NCBI GenBank assembly: GCA_900549225.1
Contig: URNP01000010.1
Coordinates: 1 to 50,997 of the forward strand
DNA: 50,997 nt
From: an uncultured Eubacteriales bacterium
GTDB lineage: Bacteria > Bacillota > Clostridia > Christensenellales > CAG-917
Reading direction: 5' to 3'
Below, in pieces: positions 1 through 8,040 of this stretch (positions are counted from its first letter, which is position 1; each line of letters begins with the position of its first letter). The notes beneath the pieces are model-generated. The model saw nothing but the letters and a program-made list of their open reading frames with translations. It did not search any database and was not told where the DNA came from. A program made the position numbers and the translations under genes.

Positions 1-75
1 CTGACCCCAGCCGCACGATTGTGCGGCGGCACTGTGTGCCACAATATTTATTTTGAATTAAGCAAGGCGCTCGTT
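1..75. repeat. Probable tail of an S-type intergenic element
   Basis: No gene lies before position 127. Two short hairpins stand side by side: GCCGCAC/GTGCGGC at 10-27 and GGCAC/GTGCC at 28-40. The string CGATTGTGCGG and a following ATTAAGCAA-like stretch also occur in the S element at 32529-32735, so this is probably the 3' part of another copy cut by the window edge. This is inference from a short match. Confidence 0.4.
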
Positions 76-91
76 TTGTTTGCGTATTTTA

Positions 92-120
92 TGGACTTAA
101 TTTGCAAAATAAGATAAAAT
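92..120 (+). promoter_or_regulatory. Candidate promoter of the ABC-F gene
   Basis: TGGACT at 92-97, a 17-bp spacer and TAAAAT at 115-120. The expected transcription start, 6-8 bp after the -10, falls on the ATG at 127. No purine-rich ribosome binding site precedes that ATG, so the mRNA may be leaderless. The -35 is only a partial match. Confidence 0.4.
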
Positions 121-126
121 CGAGAT

Positions 127-2019
127 ATGCAAATCAACGTATCGAACGTAGCAGTGGAATATGACGGAACGCCTGTGCTTTTGCAGGTGGATTTCGTCGT
201 GCACGAAAACGAGAAGATTGCGCTCGTGGGGCGCAACGGATGCGGTAAAACTACGCTCCTTAAAGTTTTGACGGGAGAGGTTGAGGCGCAAAAGGGAGAA
301 AACGACGCGCCGTACGGTGTGTTTACGAGCGGCAATCCCGTCATCGGATTCTTGAAGCAGACGAGCAACGACGATAAGTCCAAAACTATGTTTGACGAGA
401 TTTTGGACGCATATTCCGAGTTGTTGAAAGTGGAAAAGGATATGGAAAGCGCGCTTGAGGACTTGCAACGTGAATCTTGCGAGCAGAACGTAAAAAGATA
501 TTCTCGGCTTTGCGAAGAGTTTGAAAGAGGGGGCGGATACACGTATAAAAAAGAGTATTTGACCGCCGTAAAGAAATTCGGGTTCACGAGCGATGATATG
601 CAAAAGCCGCTTTGCGAATTCTCGGGAGGACAACGCACGAAGATTGCATTGCTCAAGTTGCTTCTTTCAAAGCCCGACGTGTTGCTTCTCGACGAGCCGA
701 CGAACCACTTGGACTTGGAGGCTATAGAATGGCTCGAACGCTATCTTTGCGCATATAAAAAGTCTTGCGTGATCGTTTCGCACGATCGTATGTTCTTGGA
801 TAAGGTCGTGAACGTCGTATACGAAATCGAGTACGGCGAAACGAAGAGATATCAGGGCAATTACACCTCGTTTACGGCGCAAAAACAACAGGCGTACGAC
901 AAGGCTCTGAAGGATTCGATTATGCGCAAAAAGGAAATAGACCGCCTCACTGCGCTCGTGGAAAAATTCAGATATAAAGCAAACAAAGCCGCAATGGCGC
1001 AAGCAAAACTCAAACAAATCGAGAGAATTGGCGAAATCGGTACGCCGAATAGTTTTGACACTGCGACGTTCCGCTCAAACTTTCAACCCGAAAGAGAAAC
1101 CGTTGAAAAAGCGATCGTTCTTGACAAGTTGGCGTTCGGATACGACGTGCCTTTGGGCGAAGTGAACACCATCGTCAAAAGGGGAGAGAAAGTGGGGATC
1201 ATCGGGCAGAACGGATGCGGAAAATCCACGCTCGTAAAGACTATCGTACATAAACTTAAACCTCTCGGCGGAAGCGCGACTTTCGGACTTCACGCACAAG
1301 TCGGATATTTCGATCAGACATCTACACAGAGTTTTTCAACTCTCACGGTGCTCGAAGATTTCCAAAACGAATTTCCGTCGTTGTCAAACACCGAGGCAAG
1401 AAGCGCGCTTGGTGCGTTTATGCTTTCGGGCGACGACGTGTTTAAGCGTATATGCGACTTGTCGGGCGGAGAGAAGGTGCGCCTTGCGCTCTGCAAAATA
1501 TTGAGAAAAAAACCGAATATTCTCATCCTCGACGAGCCGACGAACCATATGGATATTGTCGGAAAAGAGACGCTCGAAAGATTGCTCACAAACTATACGG
1601 GCACGGTGATAACCGTCTCGCACGACAGATATTTCATAAACCGAGTATGCACGAGGCTCATCGTTTTCGACAGAGGCAAAGTCGAACTTTTCGACGGCAG
1701 ATATTCCGAATACGAATCGAGAAAAACAGAACAAGACGATGGCATTACGGAACAGAAAACAGCCGAACAGAAGAAGAAAGAAAAGCCCGTTTCGCAAAGT
1801 AAAGAGGCGGCGAGAAGGGCGCATAGAATGAGTTTTCTCGAAGAGAAGATGCAGGCGCTTCAAGACGAGATATTCGCTCTCGAAAATAAGATGCACAACG
1901 ACGAGGCAGTCTATACCGATTACACGAAGATTGCCGAAATAGACGAGCAAATCGCGGCGCTTAAGGATAAACTCGCACCTATGGAAGAAGAGTGGTTGGA
2001 ACTGTCCGAAAAAGAATAA
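127..2019 (+). CDS. ABC-F family ATPase (ribosome-associated type)
   Basis: Soluble twin-ATPase protein of the ABC-F family, whose members bind the ribosomal E site and relieve stalling or antibiotic inhibition; it has no membrane segments. Domain 1 has Walker A near residues 35-43 (GRNGCGKTT), signature FSGGQ at 165-169 and Walker B with DEPTNHLD near 189-196. Domain 2 has Walker A at 359-367 (GQNGCGKST), LSGGE at 444-448 and a second DEPTNH. A charged inter-domain linker at about 245-305 corresponds to the P-site tRNA-interaction arm, and residues about 565-630 form a coiled-coil tail as in YdiF/Uup-like members. The length of 630 residues is normal. The start is the only one giving a full N-terminal strand, but no ribosome binding site precedes it. 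It is a single-gene unit closed by a terminator. Whether it is housekeeping or an antibiotic-protection protein cannot be told from sequence. Confidence 0.93.
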   Translation: MQINVSNVAVEYDGTPVLLQVDFVVHENEKIALVGRNGCGKTTLLKVLTGEVEAQKGENDAPYGVFTSGNPVIGFLKQTSNDDKSKTMFDEILDAYSELLKVEKDMESALEDLQRESCEQNVKRYSRLCEEFERGGGYTYKKEYLTAVKKFGFTSDDMQKPLCEFSGGQRTKIALLKLLLSKPDVLLLDEPTNHLDLEAIEWLERYLCAYKKSCVIVSHDRMFLDKVVNVVYEIEYGETKRYQGNYTSFTAQKQQAYDKALKDSIMRKKEIDRLTALVEKFRYKANKAAMAQAKLKQIERIGEIGTPNSFDTATFRSNFQPERETVEKAIVLDKLAFGYDVPLGEVNTIVKRGEKVGIIGQNGCGKSTLVKTIVHKLKPLGGSATFGLHAQVGYFDQTSTQSFSTLTVLEDFQNEFPSLSNTEARSALGAFMLSGDDVFKRICDLSGGEKVRLALCKILRKKPNILILDEPTNHMDIVGKETLERLLTNYTGTVITVSHDRYFINRVCTRLIVFDRGKVELFDGRYSEYESRKTEQDDGITEQKTAEQKKKEKPVSQSKEAARRAHRMSFLEEKMQALQDEIFALENKMHNDEAVYTDYTKIAEIDEQIAALKDKLAPMEEEWLELSEKE

Positions 2020-2046
2020 ACTTGTAAAACGATGTTTATATAATCA

Positions 2047-2073
2047 AAAACGACGCGTAAAACGTCGTTTTTT
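2047..2073 (+). terminator. Intrinsic terminator after the ABC-F gene
   Basis: Stem AAAACGACG/CGTCGTTTT with a 7-nt loop, then a T run (2068-2073), 27 bp after the stop codon. Confidence 0.85.
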
Positions 2074-2221
2074 GCTGTTATATTGAGAAAAACAAAAATT
2101 ATAATGAACGATAAATATAGACAATATAGATAAACTAACGTTTCGTTTTTTATAAATGAAACGGGTTTATACCGCACGGATAAGTTGTCGTTTCTCAAGC
2201 CGTGAAGCAAAATTTTAATAA

Positions 2222-2253
2222 AGAAAAAAGAGTGCCGAAGCACTCTTTTTTTT
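2222..2253 (-). terminator. Bidirectional terminator, serves the large minus-strand gene
   Basis: Stem GAGTGC/GCACTC flanked by A and T runs on both sides. Read on the minus strand the loop is TTCG, a stable tetraloop. It lies just after the stop codon of the gene ending at 2267. Confidence 0.85.
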
Positions 2254-2266
2254 GAGTTGGTTTTCG

Positions 2267-5200
2267 TTACACACCGTAGCCGTAGGCTTTTTCAAGGTCG
2301 ATGACGATGCCTGCGGTGCTGCTGAACGTAAGACTGCGGAAGAAGTTGTCAAGTGTGATGGGAGCGATTGCGGCTTTGACGTCTTTGTCGATATCCGTGA
2401 TGCTTGCATACACCATAAGTTGTCCCATGGTCATCTTTGCAAACGCGTCTTCTACGTCACCGCTGAGGTTGTTGAGTTTACTGTCTTTGAAGTCGTAGAA
2501 CAGACTGCCTTCGGTGACTTCCATAAGGTCGCTTATCGTTGCGTCTTTGACGACGTCGTTGATATTTGCGATGGTAACCTCGTCTCTTGCGAGCATACGA
2601 AGCACAGCCTCGCTCTTCTCGTTCTCGACCGTGACTCTCAACGCAATGCTTGCGATGGGATCGTGATATACGACTTCGTAGGAGGTTTGATACACTTCGT
2701 TTGCTTGCGCAAGGTATCCCATAACTGCCGTATATCTGACGGCATCACCGTGCAAGGTCGAGTCGTAAGCGACCGCTTTGCCGTTGACTATAACGTATGC
2801 GCCGCCGTTGTTTTTGATATAGATATTTTCACAGTATTGCTTGGTGTAGAACACGTCCGCAGAGTGGCAAGCGTAAGACGAGTCACCATCAACGCCGGGG
2901 GTTGATTTCTCAACAAAGAAGGTGCCCGTTTCCTTGGTATAAATCTTCTCGCCGAGGTGAGAGAGGTCGTTGGGATTGTACTTGACGTACTTGCCGTTGA
3001 CTAGGACGTAGAGATTTCCGCTTGTATTGTCGTATGTGTCAACGGTTTGCGTATTTTCGCCAGTTCCCTCGACTCTCTTGTACAGTTTGTCGGACGGGGA
3101 CGAGGACTTAGACTGGACGTATATGCAAAGGGCGTAATTGTTGACGTATTCGACGTTGCCGTTTTTCGTGCCTTTGTAATAAATCTTGCCCGGTATCAAA
3201 TCGAGGATGTCCGACGTGTTTTGGTAAGAGAACGTTTTTGTCGCGGTTTTCGTGAGAGTCGTCACGTCTGCTTCGACGAAACGATAGGATCTCTTGATAT
3301 ATTTGCCCGTCTTGTCGTATACGAAGGTGTAGGGTTTGGTTTCAACGATATTGCCGTCCTTATCCAAGACTTCGTCCGCGCCGACAGGTGCTACGATAAA
3401 GCGATCTTCTTTTTTGATTTCACTGTTTGCAGGCGGATTCGTCGTGTAGTCGTTGCGGATTTCGCTGACCATAGAAAACTCGTATACGTCGATGAGTTCG
3501 GACAAAAGCATATCTTTCATCACGATTTCCATTGCGCCGGAGAGGTTGTTTACGGGGACGTATGCCAAACGCTTGATGACGGACGAACTTTCGCCTTCTG
3601 CCACGACTTTGAAGTTTTGAAGTTTTGAATCGACCGACGTAGCGTCAAAGTCTGCGCCTTGGCGTTTGAACAGTTTGTTGGTGCTGTCGTAGTAGAAATA
3701 CGAAGTGCCTCCTTCTGCCGTATCGTCGCGAGTGAGAACGTCGATATCGATATCCATAACGTCGCCGAGGCTGAGCGCGTCAAACGCAGACGAGAATTCG
3801 CCGAGCGTTGAATACGCCATGCGTTGAAGCACTGCGGAAGAAGGCTCGTAGCCGAGCGTTCCGGCATCGGTCACTCTGTTGTACGTTGCAAGACCTCGAT
3901 GTTCTGCGGGATTGTAGAGAGTGAAGTGGACCGATTTTACGAATTTGCCGTCTGCTGCGGAGACGTACGTGCCGTTGATCTTGTTATAGCGTTCCGCACC
4001 TTCGAAGAATTCGTTGCCGTCATAGAAAGCGTAGTTGTCTTCTTCGACGATTTTGACGAATTTGCCCGTCGTGCCTGCGGGTGCAGGTTCGTATTTATAG
4101 AAGTTGATATCAACCGTTTCGGCAAGCGTGAGGTCGTCGGATACTGTGCCGAGGTCTTTGACGAGGCAATCTCTTGCGGCGAGCGATTTCATAATGCGAG
4201 AGGAGTGCTCGTCGATTTCGATAACTTCGTCGATTTTGAGCTCGTCAACGACACTGCCGAGATTGTCAAGGGTTGCGTCCTTTTTGGAGAGCGACTTCAT
4301 AAGCACGCTGTCTGTTTCTTTGATGCGGATGAGTTCGTCAAAGAACATATTGTTGAGCTGTGTGCCGATTTGGTCGAGAGTGTAGCCTCTGCGTGCCATT
4401 TGCTGAAGTGCAAGAGCGGTCGAGCCTTCTTGCGTGAGATTATATCTTGTGTGTCCTGCATCGGTGTCGGGATTGTAAAGACGATATCTGGGCACTTTGA
4501 TATAGACATTTTCGCCGGTTGCACCGCTTGCCGCATCAGTGAAGCTGCCGTCTGCGCGTTTTTCAAAACGCGGAGCGGCTTCATCGTGTGCATACTTGTT
4601 GTAGGGAACGAATATTTGTTCTGCAATATACGCGCCGTTTGCGTCTTCGACGTAGGAGTCGAACTCGATATCCATGACTTCACCGATGGTGAGAGAGTCC
4701 GCAACGGTGTCGAGATCGTCGAGAGTGCAACCTCTCTTTGCGAGCGCTTTCATTATGGGTGCGGATGCGTCGTCGATTTTGATGAGTTCGTCGATTTTGA
4801 GGTTGTTGATTTCAGTGCCGATTTCGGAAAGTTTGCAATCTTTCAAAGATTTGATTGCCATTGCCGTGCCTTCTTTGTCGGTGTCGACGACGTCGCCGAT
4901 TGTAAGCGAGTCGAGCAGACCGTCTGCATCCTGAAGTTCGACGACGCTCATATTGGATACGATTTGAAGCAAGGTTGCGGACGTGCCTTTGTGTATGCGC
5001 AAGAACGGCTTTCTGCTGCCTGCGTTTTCACCCTCGTCGAGAGTGCGGAGCATGCTGTCCTTGGTCAAGGTTTCGTCCATAACATAGTAAACGTCGCTGT
5101 TCTCGTAAGAGCCGTTTTCGAGTTTGTAGCGAGCATCGTTGATTACGACTTTCGTACCCGAAATCGAGGGAACGGATTTGACGAAATCATTTAGAGGCGC

Positions 5201-6280
5201 AAAGCCTTTGGTGCGGAGAGTGAAGTTTGCGCCTTTTATGCTCGCAATACGGTTTGCGTATGCAAGAACGTAAAGTTTGTTCACGTCGTGTTGCGCAGAG
5301 GTCGGAACTTTGTATTCGATGTGACGATAGAAAGTCTTGTCGGTTTCGTCGGCGTTGAACTGTTCACCGTAGCAAGAGTTGTCGACGACGTATTGGTCGC
5401 TCACAGAGCCGTCCTCTGCCTTGACGGATTTGACGACGTAGCGGAGTTCTTTTTCCACGAGAGTGTCCGTCGTGCCGTCGTTGTCGGTGTCCTTTGCGCC
5501 TGCGATGAACGTTTCAACACCCACGGCAGGGGAGTAATTTGCGTTTTTGAGTTCGGCCTTGCTCACCGCTTGATATTCGTCGACTTTGACGTAGACTTGG
5601 TTTTCGCCCTTGAAGATGAAGGAATCCGAATCAACGTCGAGGAGTTTGTCGAGGGTGAGCGCGTTGACAACCTGACCGAAAGAGGAGAGCGAAACGTCTT
5701 GAATCGCCGCAATGAGAGCGTTGTCGTTTACGCCGATATCGATGCCGAAATCGTTTTTGATTTTTCTCACCGACAAGTCGCCGTTGAAAGAACTCATGAT
5801 ATTGTCGATTGCGGTCTTGATATTATTGTCGAGGTTTTCGTCAAGAACGGGCAAGCCGTATTCTGAAAAATCGACGTCTGCAAGTCCGCTTATGTCAGAG
5901 AGCGTGAACGAGTTGACGACGATGGACAAGTCGCTTAGCAATTGGTTCACGGGGGCGTTGTAGAAGTCCTTGGTGGTGAAGTCTATGCCGCTTATTCCGT
6001 TGAGAACGGACAATCCGTAATGCTCGTACAGCGTTTTGAGCGTCAAAGAATCCATGTTTTGCATGTCGCTGATCACGCTCTTGACTGCGTCGAGAATGGT
6101 TTGCCCGTACAGTTTGCTATCGGGAGCGATAGGACCTTCTTGAGTGAAGTTGTCTTGCAGTTGTCCGACCGTCGTTTGCGTGCCGATGACGACGACTGCG
6201 CCGCCGATGGCAAGAACGAAGAGTATGATACCGATGACCATACCCAGAACGAAAGTTAATGTTCCGCGAAGTACTCTCAT
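2267..6280 (-). CDS. Membrane-anchored giant protein with a ~30-residue helical repeat
   Basis: I do not recognise this 1,337-residue protein. The N terminus is one membrane segment (about 9-35) after a short MRVLRGT start, so the rest is probably outside the cell. It carries a degenerate helical repeat of about 30 residues with the pattern [VI]MKxLAxRxxTLxxLGxxxxxLxIxE[VL]xxI. Copies are readable near 188-214, 443-465, 473-502, 507-538, 621-652, 658-688, 693-724, 815-843, 898-930 and 1222-1253, often back to back. Between them lie Tyr/Lys-rich inserts resembling beta-rich modules. There is no sortase motif. The start has a GGAG 8 bp upstream. It follows the CvpA-like gene by 52 bp and is likely co-transcribed with it. 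The repeat suggests an elongated scaffold or adhesin; function unknown. Confidence 0.85.
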   Translation of the reverse strand: MRVLRGTLTFVLGMVIGIILFVLAIGGAVVVIGTQTTVGQLQDNFTQEGPIAPDSKLYGQTILDAVKSVISDMQNMDSLTLKTLYEHYGLSVLNGISGIDFTTKDFYNAPVNQLLSDLSIVVNSFTLSDISGLADVDFSEYGLPVLDENLDNNIKTAIDNIMSSFNGDLSVRKIKNDFGIDIGVNDNALIAAIQDVSLSSFGQVVNALTLDKLLDVDSDSFIFKGENQVYVKVDEYQAVSKAELKNANYSPAVGVETFIAGAKDTDNDGTTDTLVEKELRYVVKSVKAEDGSVSDQYVVDNSCYGEQFNADETDKTFYRHIEYKVPTSAQHDVNKLYVLAYANRIASIKGANFTLRTKGFAPLNDFVKSVPSISGTKVVINDARYKLENGSYENSDVYYVMDETLTKDSMLRTLDEGENAGSRKPFLRIHKGTSATLLQIVSNMSVVELQDADGLLDSLTIGDVVDTDKEGTAMAIKSLKDCKLSEIGTEINNLKIDELIKIDDASAPIMKALAKRGCTLDDLDTVADSLTIGEVMDIEFDSYVEDANGAYIAEQIFVPYNKYAHDEAAPRFEKRADGSFTDAASGATGENVYIKVPRYRLYNPDTDAGHTRYNLTQEGSTALALQQMARRGYTLDQIGTQLNNMFFDELIRIKETDSVLMKSLSKKDATLDNLGSVVDELKIDEVIEIDEHSSRIMKSLAARDCLVKDLGTVSDDLTLAETVDINFYKYEPAPAGTTGKFVKIVEEDNYAFYDGNEFFEGAERYNKINGTYVSAADGKFVKSVHFTLYNPAEHRGLATYNRVTDAGTLGYEPSSAVLQRMAYSTLGEFSSAFDALSLGDVMDIDIDVLTRDDTAEGGTSYFYYDSTNKLFKRQGADFDATSVDSKLQNFKVVAEGESSSVIKRLAYVPVNNLSGAMEIVMKDMLLSELIDVYEFSMVSEIRNDYTTNPPANSEIKKEDRFIVAPVGADEVLDKDGNIVETKPYTFVYDKTGKYIKRSYRFVEADVTTLTKTATKTFSYQNTSDILDLIPGKIYYKGTKNGNVEYVNNYALCIYVQSKSSSPSDKLYKRVEGTGENTQTVDTYDNTSGNLYVLVNGKYVKYNPNDLSHLGEKIYTKETGTFFVEKSTPGVDGDSSYACHSADVFYTKQYCENIYIKNNGGAYVIVNGKAVAYDSTLHGDAVRYTAVMGYLAQANEVYQTSYEVVYHDPIASIALRVTVENEKSEAVLRMLARDEVTIANINDVVKDATISDLMEVTEGSLFYDFKDSKLNNLSGDVEDAFAKMTMGQLMVYASITDIDKDVKAAIAPITLDNFFRSLTFSSTAGIVIDLEKAYGYGV

Positions 6281-6332
6281 AGTTTAACTCCAAATATCAA
6301 ACGAGTCCGCAAATAGCGGACGCGTGGGATTT

Positions 6333-7112
6333 TTAACCGAAAATTTCGGCGAAAAGTTTTGCAATCGGGTTGTTTTCGTAAAAATACTTGCATACCGTGG
6401 ACGATTCTATTGCCGAATCGACGGTGGGGATCTTGCCCTTTAGCGAATTGAGAATTGCAAGTACGACCATAATAAACACCAAAGCGAACGCCGTCGAAAT
6501 TATCGCGCCGCAAGTGCGGTCGATCCCGACGAGGACTTTTGAGTCCGACGTGTGCATTTTGGCAAAAAGCGTGCGAAGAAGCCAACAAATAATCCCCAAT
6601 GCTATGCAGTATACAACGAACAACACGATCGCAACGATTACGTCCGACAAGAATACGCCTGCCACCTGTCCGATGGTCTGTCCGCTTTCTTGTATGAACG
6701 TCTTTGCCAGCCAGAGCGCAAACTTGCCTTTGAGAGAGGACATAAGTCCGTCGCCCATAGAGTTTTCAAGCAACTGCTCGCTTGAGCCCGACTCGTTGGT
6801 CACGACCACCCAGTACGATTTGTTGCCGCTCTCGTCAACGTGGACGTTGATCTTTTTTGAGCACAAATCGTTGCTGTCCTCGATTTTCGTCGTAATCGAG
6901 GATTCCATATTCGCAAACACGTCGAGTTGACGCGCCGATGCGAACGTGGGTGTGAGAAGAAGGAGGGAGGAAAGCATGATGGCAACGGTCAAAAACAGGC
7001 CTTTGAAGGATTTTGAAAAGCCCCTGATAATTCCCAGAATCAAGCCGAGTGCGACGATGACGAAAAACGCAATGTCGGCGTACGGCATATCTGCAGATAG
7101 AACGTTGACCAT
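6333..7112 (-). CDS. CvpA-like membrane protein
   Basis: This 259-residue protein has a CvpA-type start: a membrane helix at about 12-30, a GIIRGFSKSFKG loop, then a second helix at about 38-56. Two more helices lie near 156-180 and 205-225. CvpA-family proteins are polytopic inner-membrane proteins first linked to colicin V export. Here the loop between helix pairs is about 100 residues, longer than in typical CvpA, so this is a divergent member. AAGGAG lies 8 bp before the ATG and a good promoter lies upstream. It is the first gene of a two-gene unit with the giant repeat protein, suggesting a membrane partner for it (inference). Confidence 0.75.
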   Translation of the reverse strand: MVNVLSADMPYADIAFFVIVALGLILGIIRGFSKSFKGLFLTVAIMLSSLLLLTPTFASARQLDVFANMESSITTKIEDSNDLCSKKINVHVDESGNKSYWVVVTNESGSSEQLLENSMGDGLMSSLKGKFALWLAKTFIQESGQTIGQVAGVFLSDVIVAIVLFVVYCIALGIICWLLRTLFAKMHTSDSKVLVGIDRTCGAIISTAFALVFIMVVLAILNSLKGKIPTVDSAIESSTVCKYFYENNPIAKLFAEIFG

Positions 7113-7175
7113 AAAGTTTGCTCCTTAACATATTCGCATACGCATAGTGCGCACGCACAAGAAATGATTATAAAC

Positions 7176-7204
7176 ATTATAACCAATTATAAAGTTATAT
7201 GCAA
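7176..7204 (-). promoter_or_regulatory. Sigma-A promoter of the CvpA-like operon
   Basis: On the minus strand TTGCAT (7204-7199), a 17-bp spacer and a perfect TATAAT (7181-7176), about 60 bp before the start codon. Confidence 0.7.
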
Positions 7205-7368
7205 TAAAAAATTGAAAAAGAAAGCCGCAAAACTCCCAAACGGAAAAATTTTCCTTGTCGGGCGGCGGCATAAAGAAATAAAAACGCAGGGGTAAATCCG
7301 CATGCGGAAGTTGCGAAAAAAGTCGATTTTTGTCTTTCGTTTTTCAAAAAACAAAGCAAATCAACAAT

Positions 7369-7397
7369 AAAAACGACGCTTACGCAAGCGCCGTTTT
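7369..7397 (-). terminator. Terminator overlapping the yyaC stop codon
   Basis: Stem AAAACGgCGCTT/AAGCGtCGTTTT on the minus strand (one G-T pair) with a GCGT loop, followed by T-rich sequence. The stop codon at 7380-7382 lies inside the hairpin. Confidence 0.75.
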
Positions 7398-7946
7398 GAG
7401 CATAATCGCAATTTCATCTGCCATTTTCTCAACGTAAAGTGGCGATACGGTCATAAGTTGCATAAGCGGGTCGCCGTGTTTGTGCGCCACGATTCCGAGG
7501 ATTCCGACGTCGCCGAAGCGTTCTGATTTTCCGGTCACGCCCGAGGGGCACACGCCGTCGTCACGGAGTACTATTTGCCCGACTTTGTCTTTGCTCCCGA
7601 GCGACGCGTCAACTGCGATAAGCACGGAATTTTCGTGCGCGGCTTTTATGAAATCGATCCATTCCCTCATATTTCTGCCGTTGATTTGAGCCTCGTCCGT
7701 GCCGTACACAAAAGAGGAAACGCCGTATTTTTTGGTTAGAAGCGTGCCGACCATAGGCCCGAGAGAGTCGCCGGATATGGCGTTCGTGCCAAAACATACG
7801 ATGACGACGTCACGCTCGCCTTTGCCTATTGCGGCGTTGAAAAGCGCGGCGGCAAAGGGCGCGAGAGGGTCGATTTCAGTGTTGTTTCGGGCGAGATTTT
7901 CAAGATTGCAAACGAGTTCTTTTTCGGTGATAGGCGTCTTTTTCAT
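7380..7946 (-). CDS. yyaC: YyaC-family putative spore protease (DUF1256)
   Basis: This 188-residue protein matches the YyaC family, found in endospore formers and related in fold to the germination protease GPR and hydrogenase-maturation proteases. Visible signatures are CFGTNAISGDSLGP (51-64), an acidic residue at D113 in AVDASLGS, and the C-terminal GIVAHKHGD (151-159). Length is typical. It is a single gene with its own terminator. A sequence matching the sigma-F consensus lies directly upstream, fitting forespore expression; the B. subtilis homologue is, to my knowledge, also forespore-expressed. There is only a weak GGGA before the ATG, so the start may be leaderless. Its substrate is not established. 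Confidence 0.88.
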   Translation of the reverse strand: MKKTPITEKELVCNLENLARNNTEIDPLAPFAAALFNAAIGKGERDVVIVCFGTNAISGDSLGPMVGTLLTKKYGVSSFVYGTDEAQINGRNMREWIDFIKAAHENSVLIAVDASLGSKDKVGQIVLRDDGVCPSGVTGKSERFGDVGILGIVAHKHGDPLMQLMTVSPLYVEKMADEIAIMLKTALA

Positions 7947-7951
7947 TCCCG

Positions 7952-7981
7952 AAGTATTGCCAAAAAAGACGTGCGCTAAAC
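7952..7981 (-). promoter_or_regulatory. Candidate sigma-F promoter of yyaC
   Basis: On the minus strand GTTTA (7981-7977), a 15-bp spacer and GGCAATACTT (7961-7952). This fits the sigma-F pattern GYWTA N15-16 GGnnAnAnTn at every fixed position. The -10 ends 5 bp before the ATG. Confidence 0.55.
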
Positions 7982-8040
7982 CAAATCGGGAAAGAGAAAA
8001 ATCTGTTAAATTTCGCCTTAAATTCCGACTGAATCTCGCC

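Noticed and set aside
3824..5194. 456-codon plus-strand frame opposite the giant repeat protein
   Set aside because: Antisense shadow of the repeated gene. Its Phe/Val/Cys-rich product has no domain, and the minus-strand frame has start, promoter and terminator.
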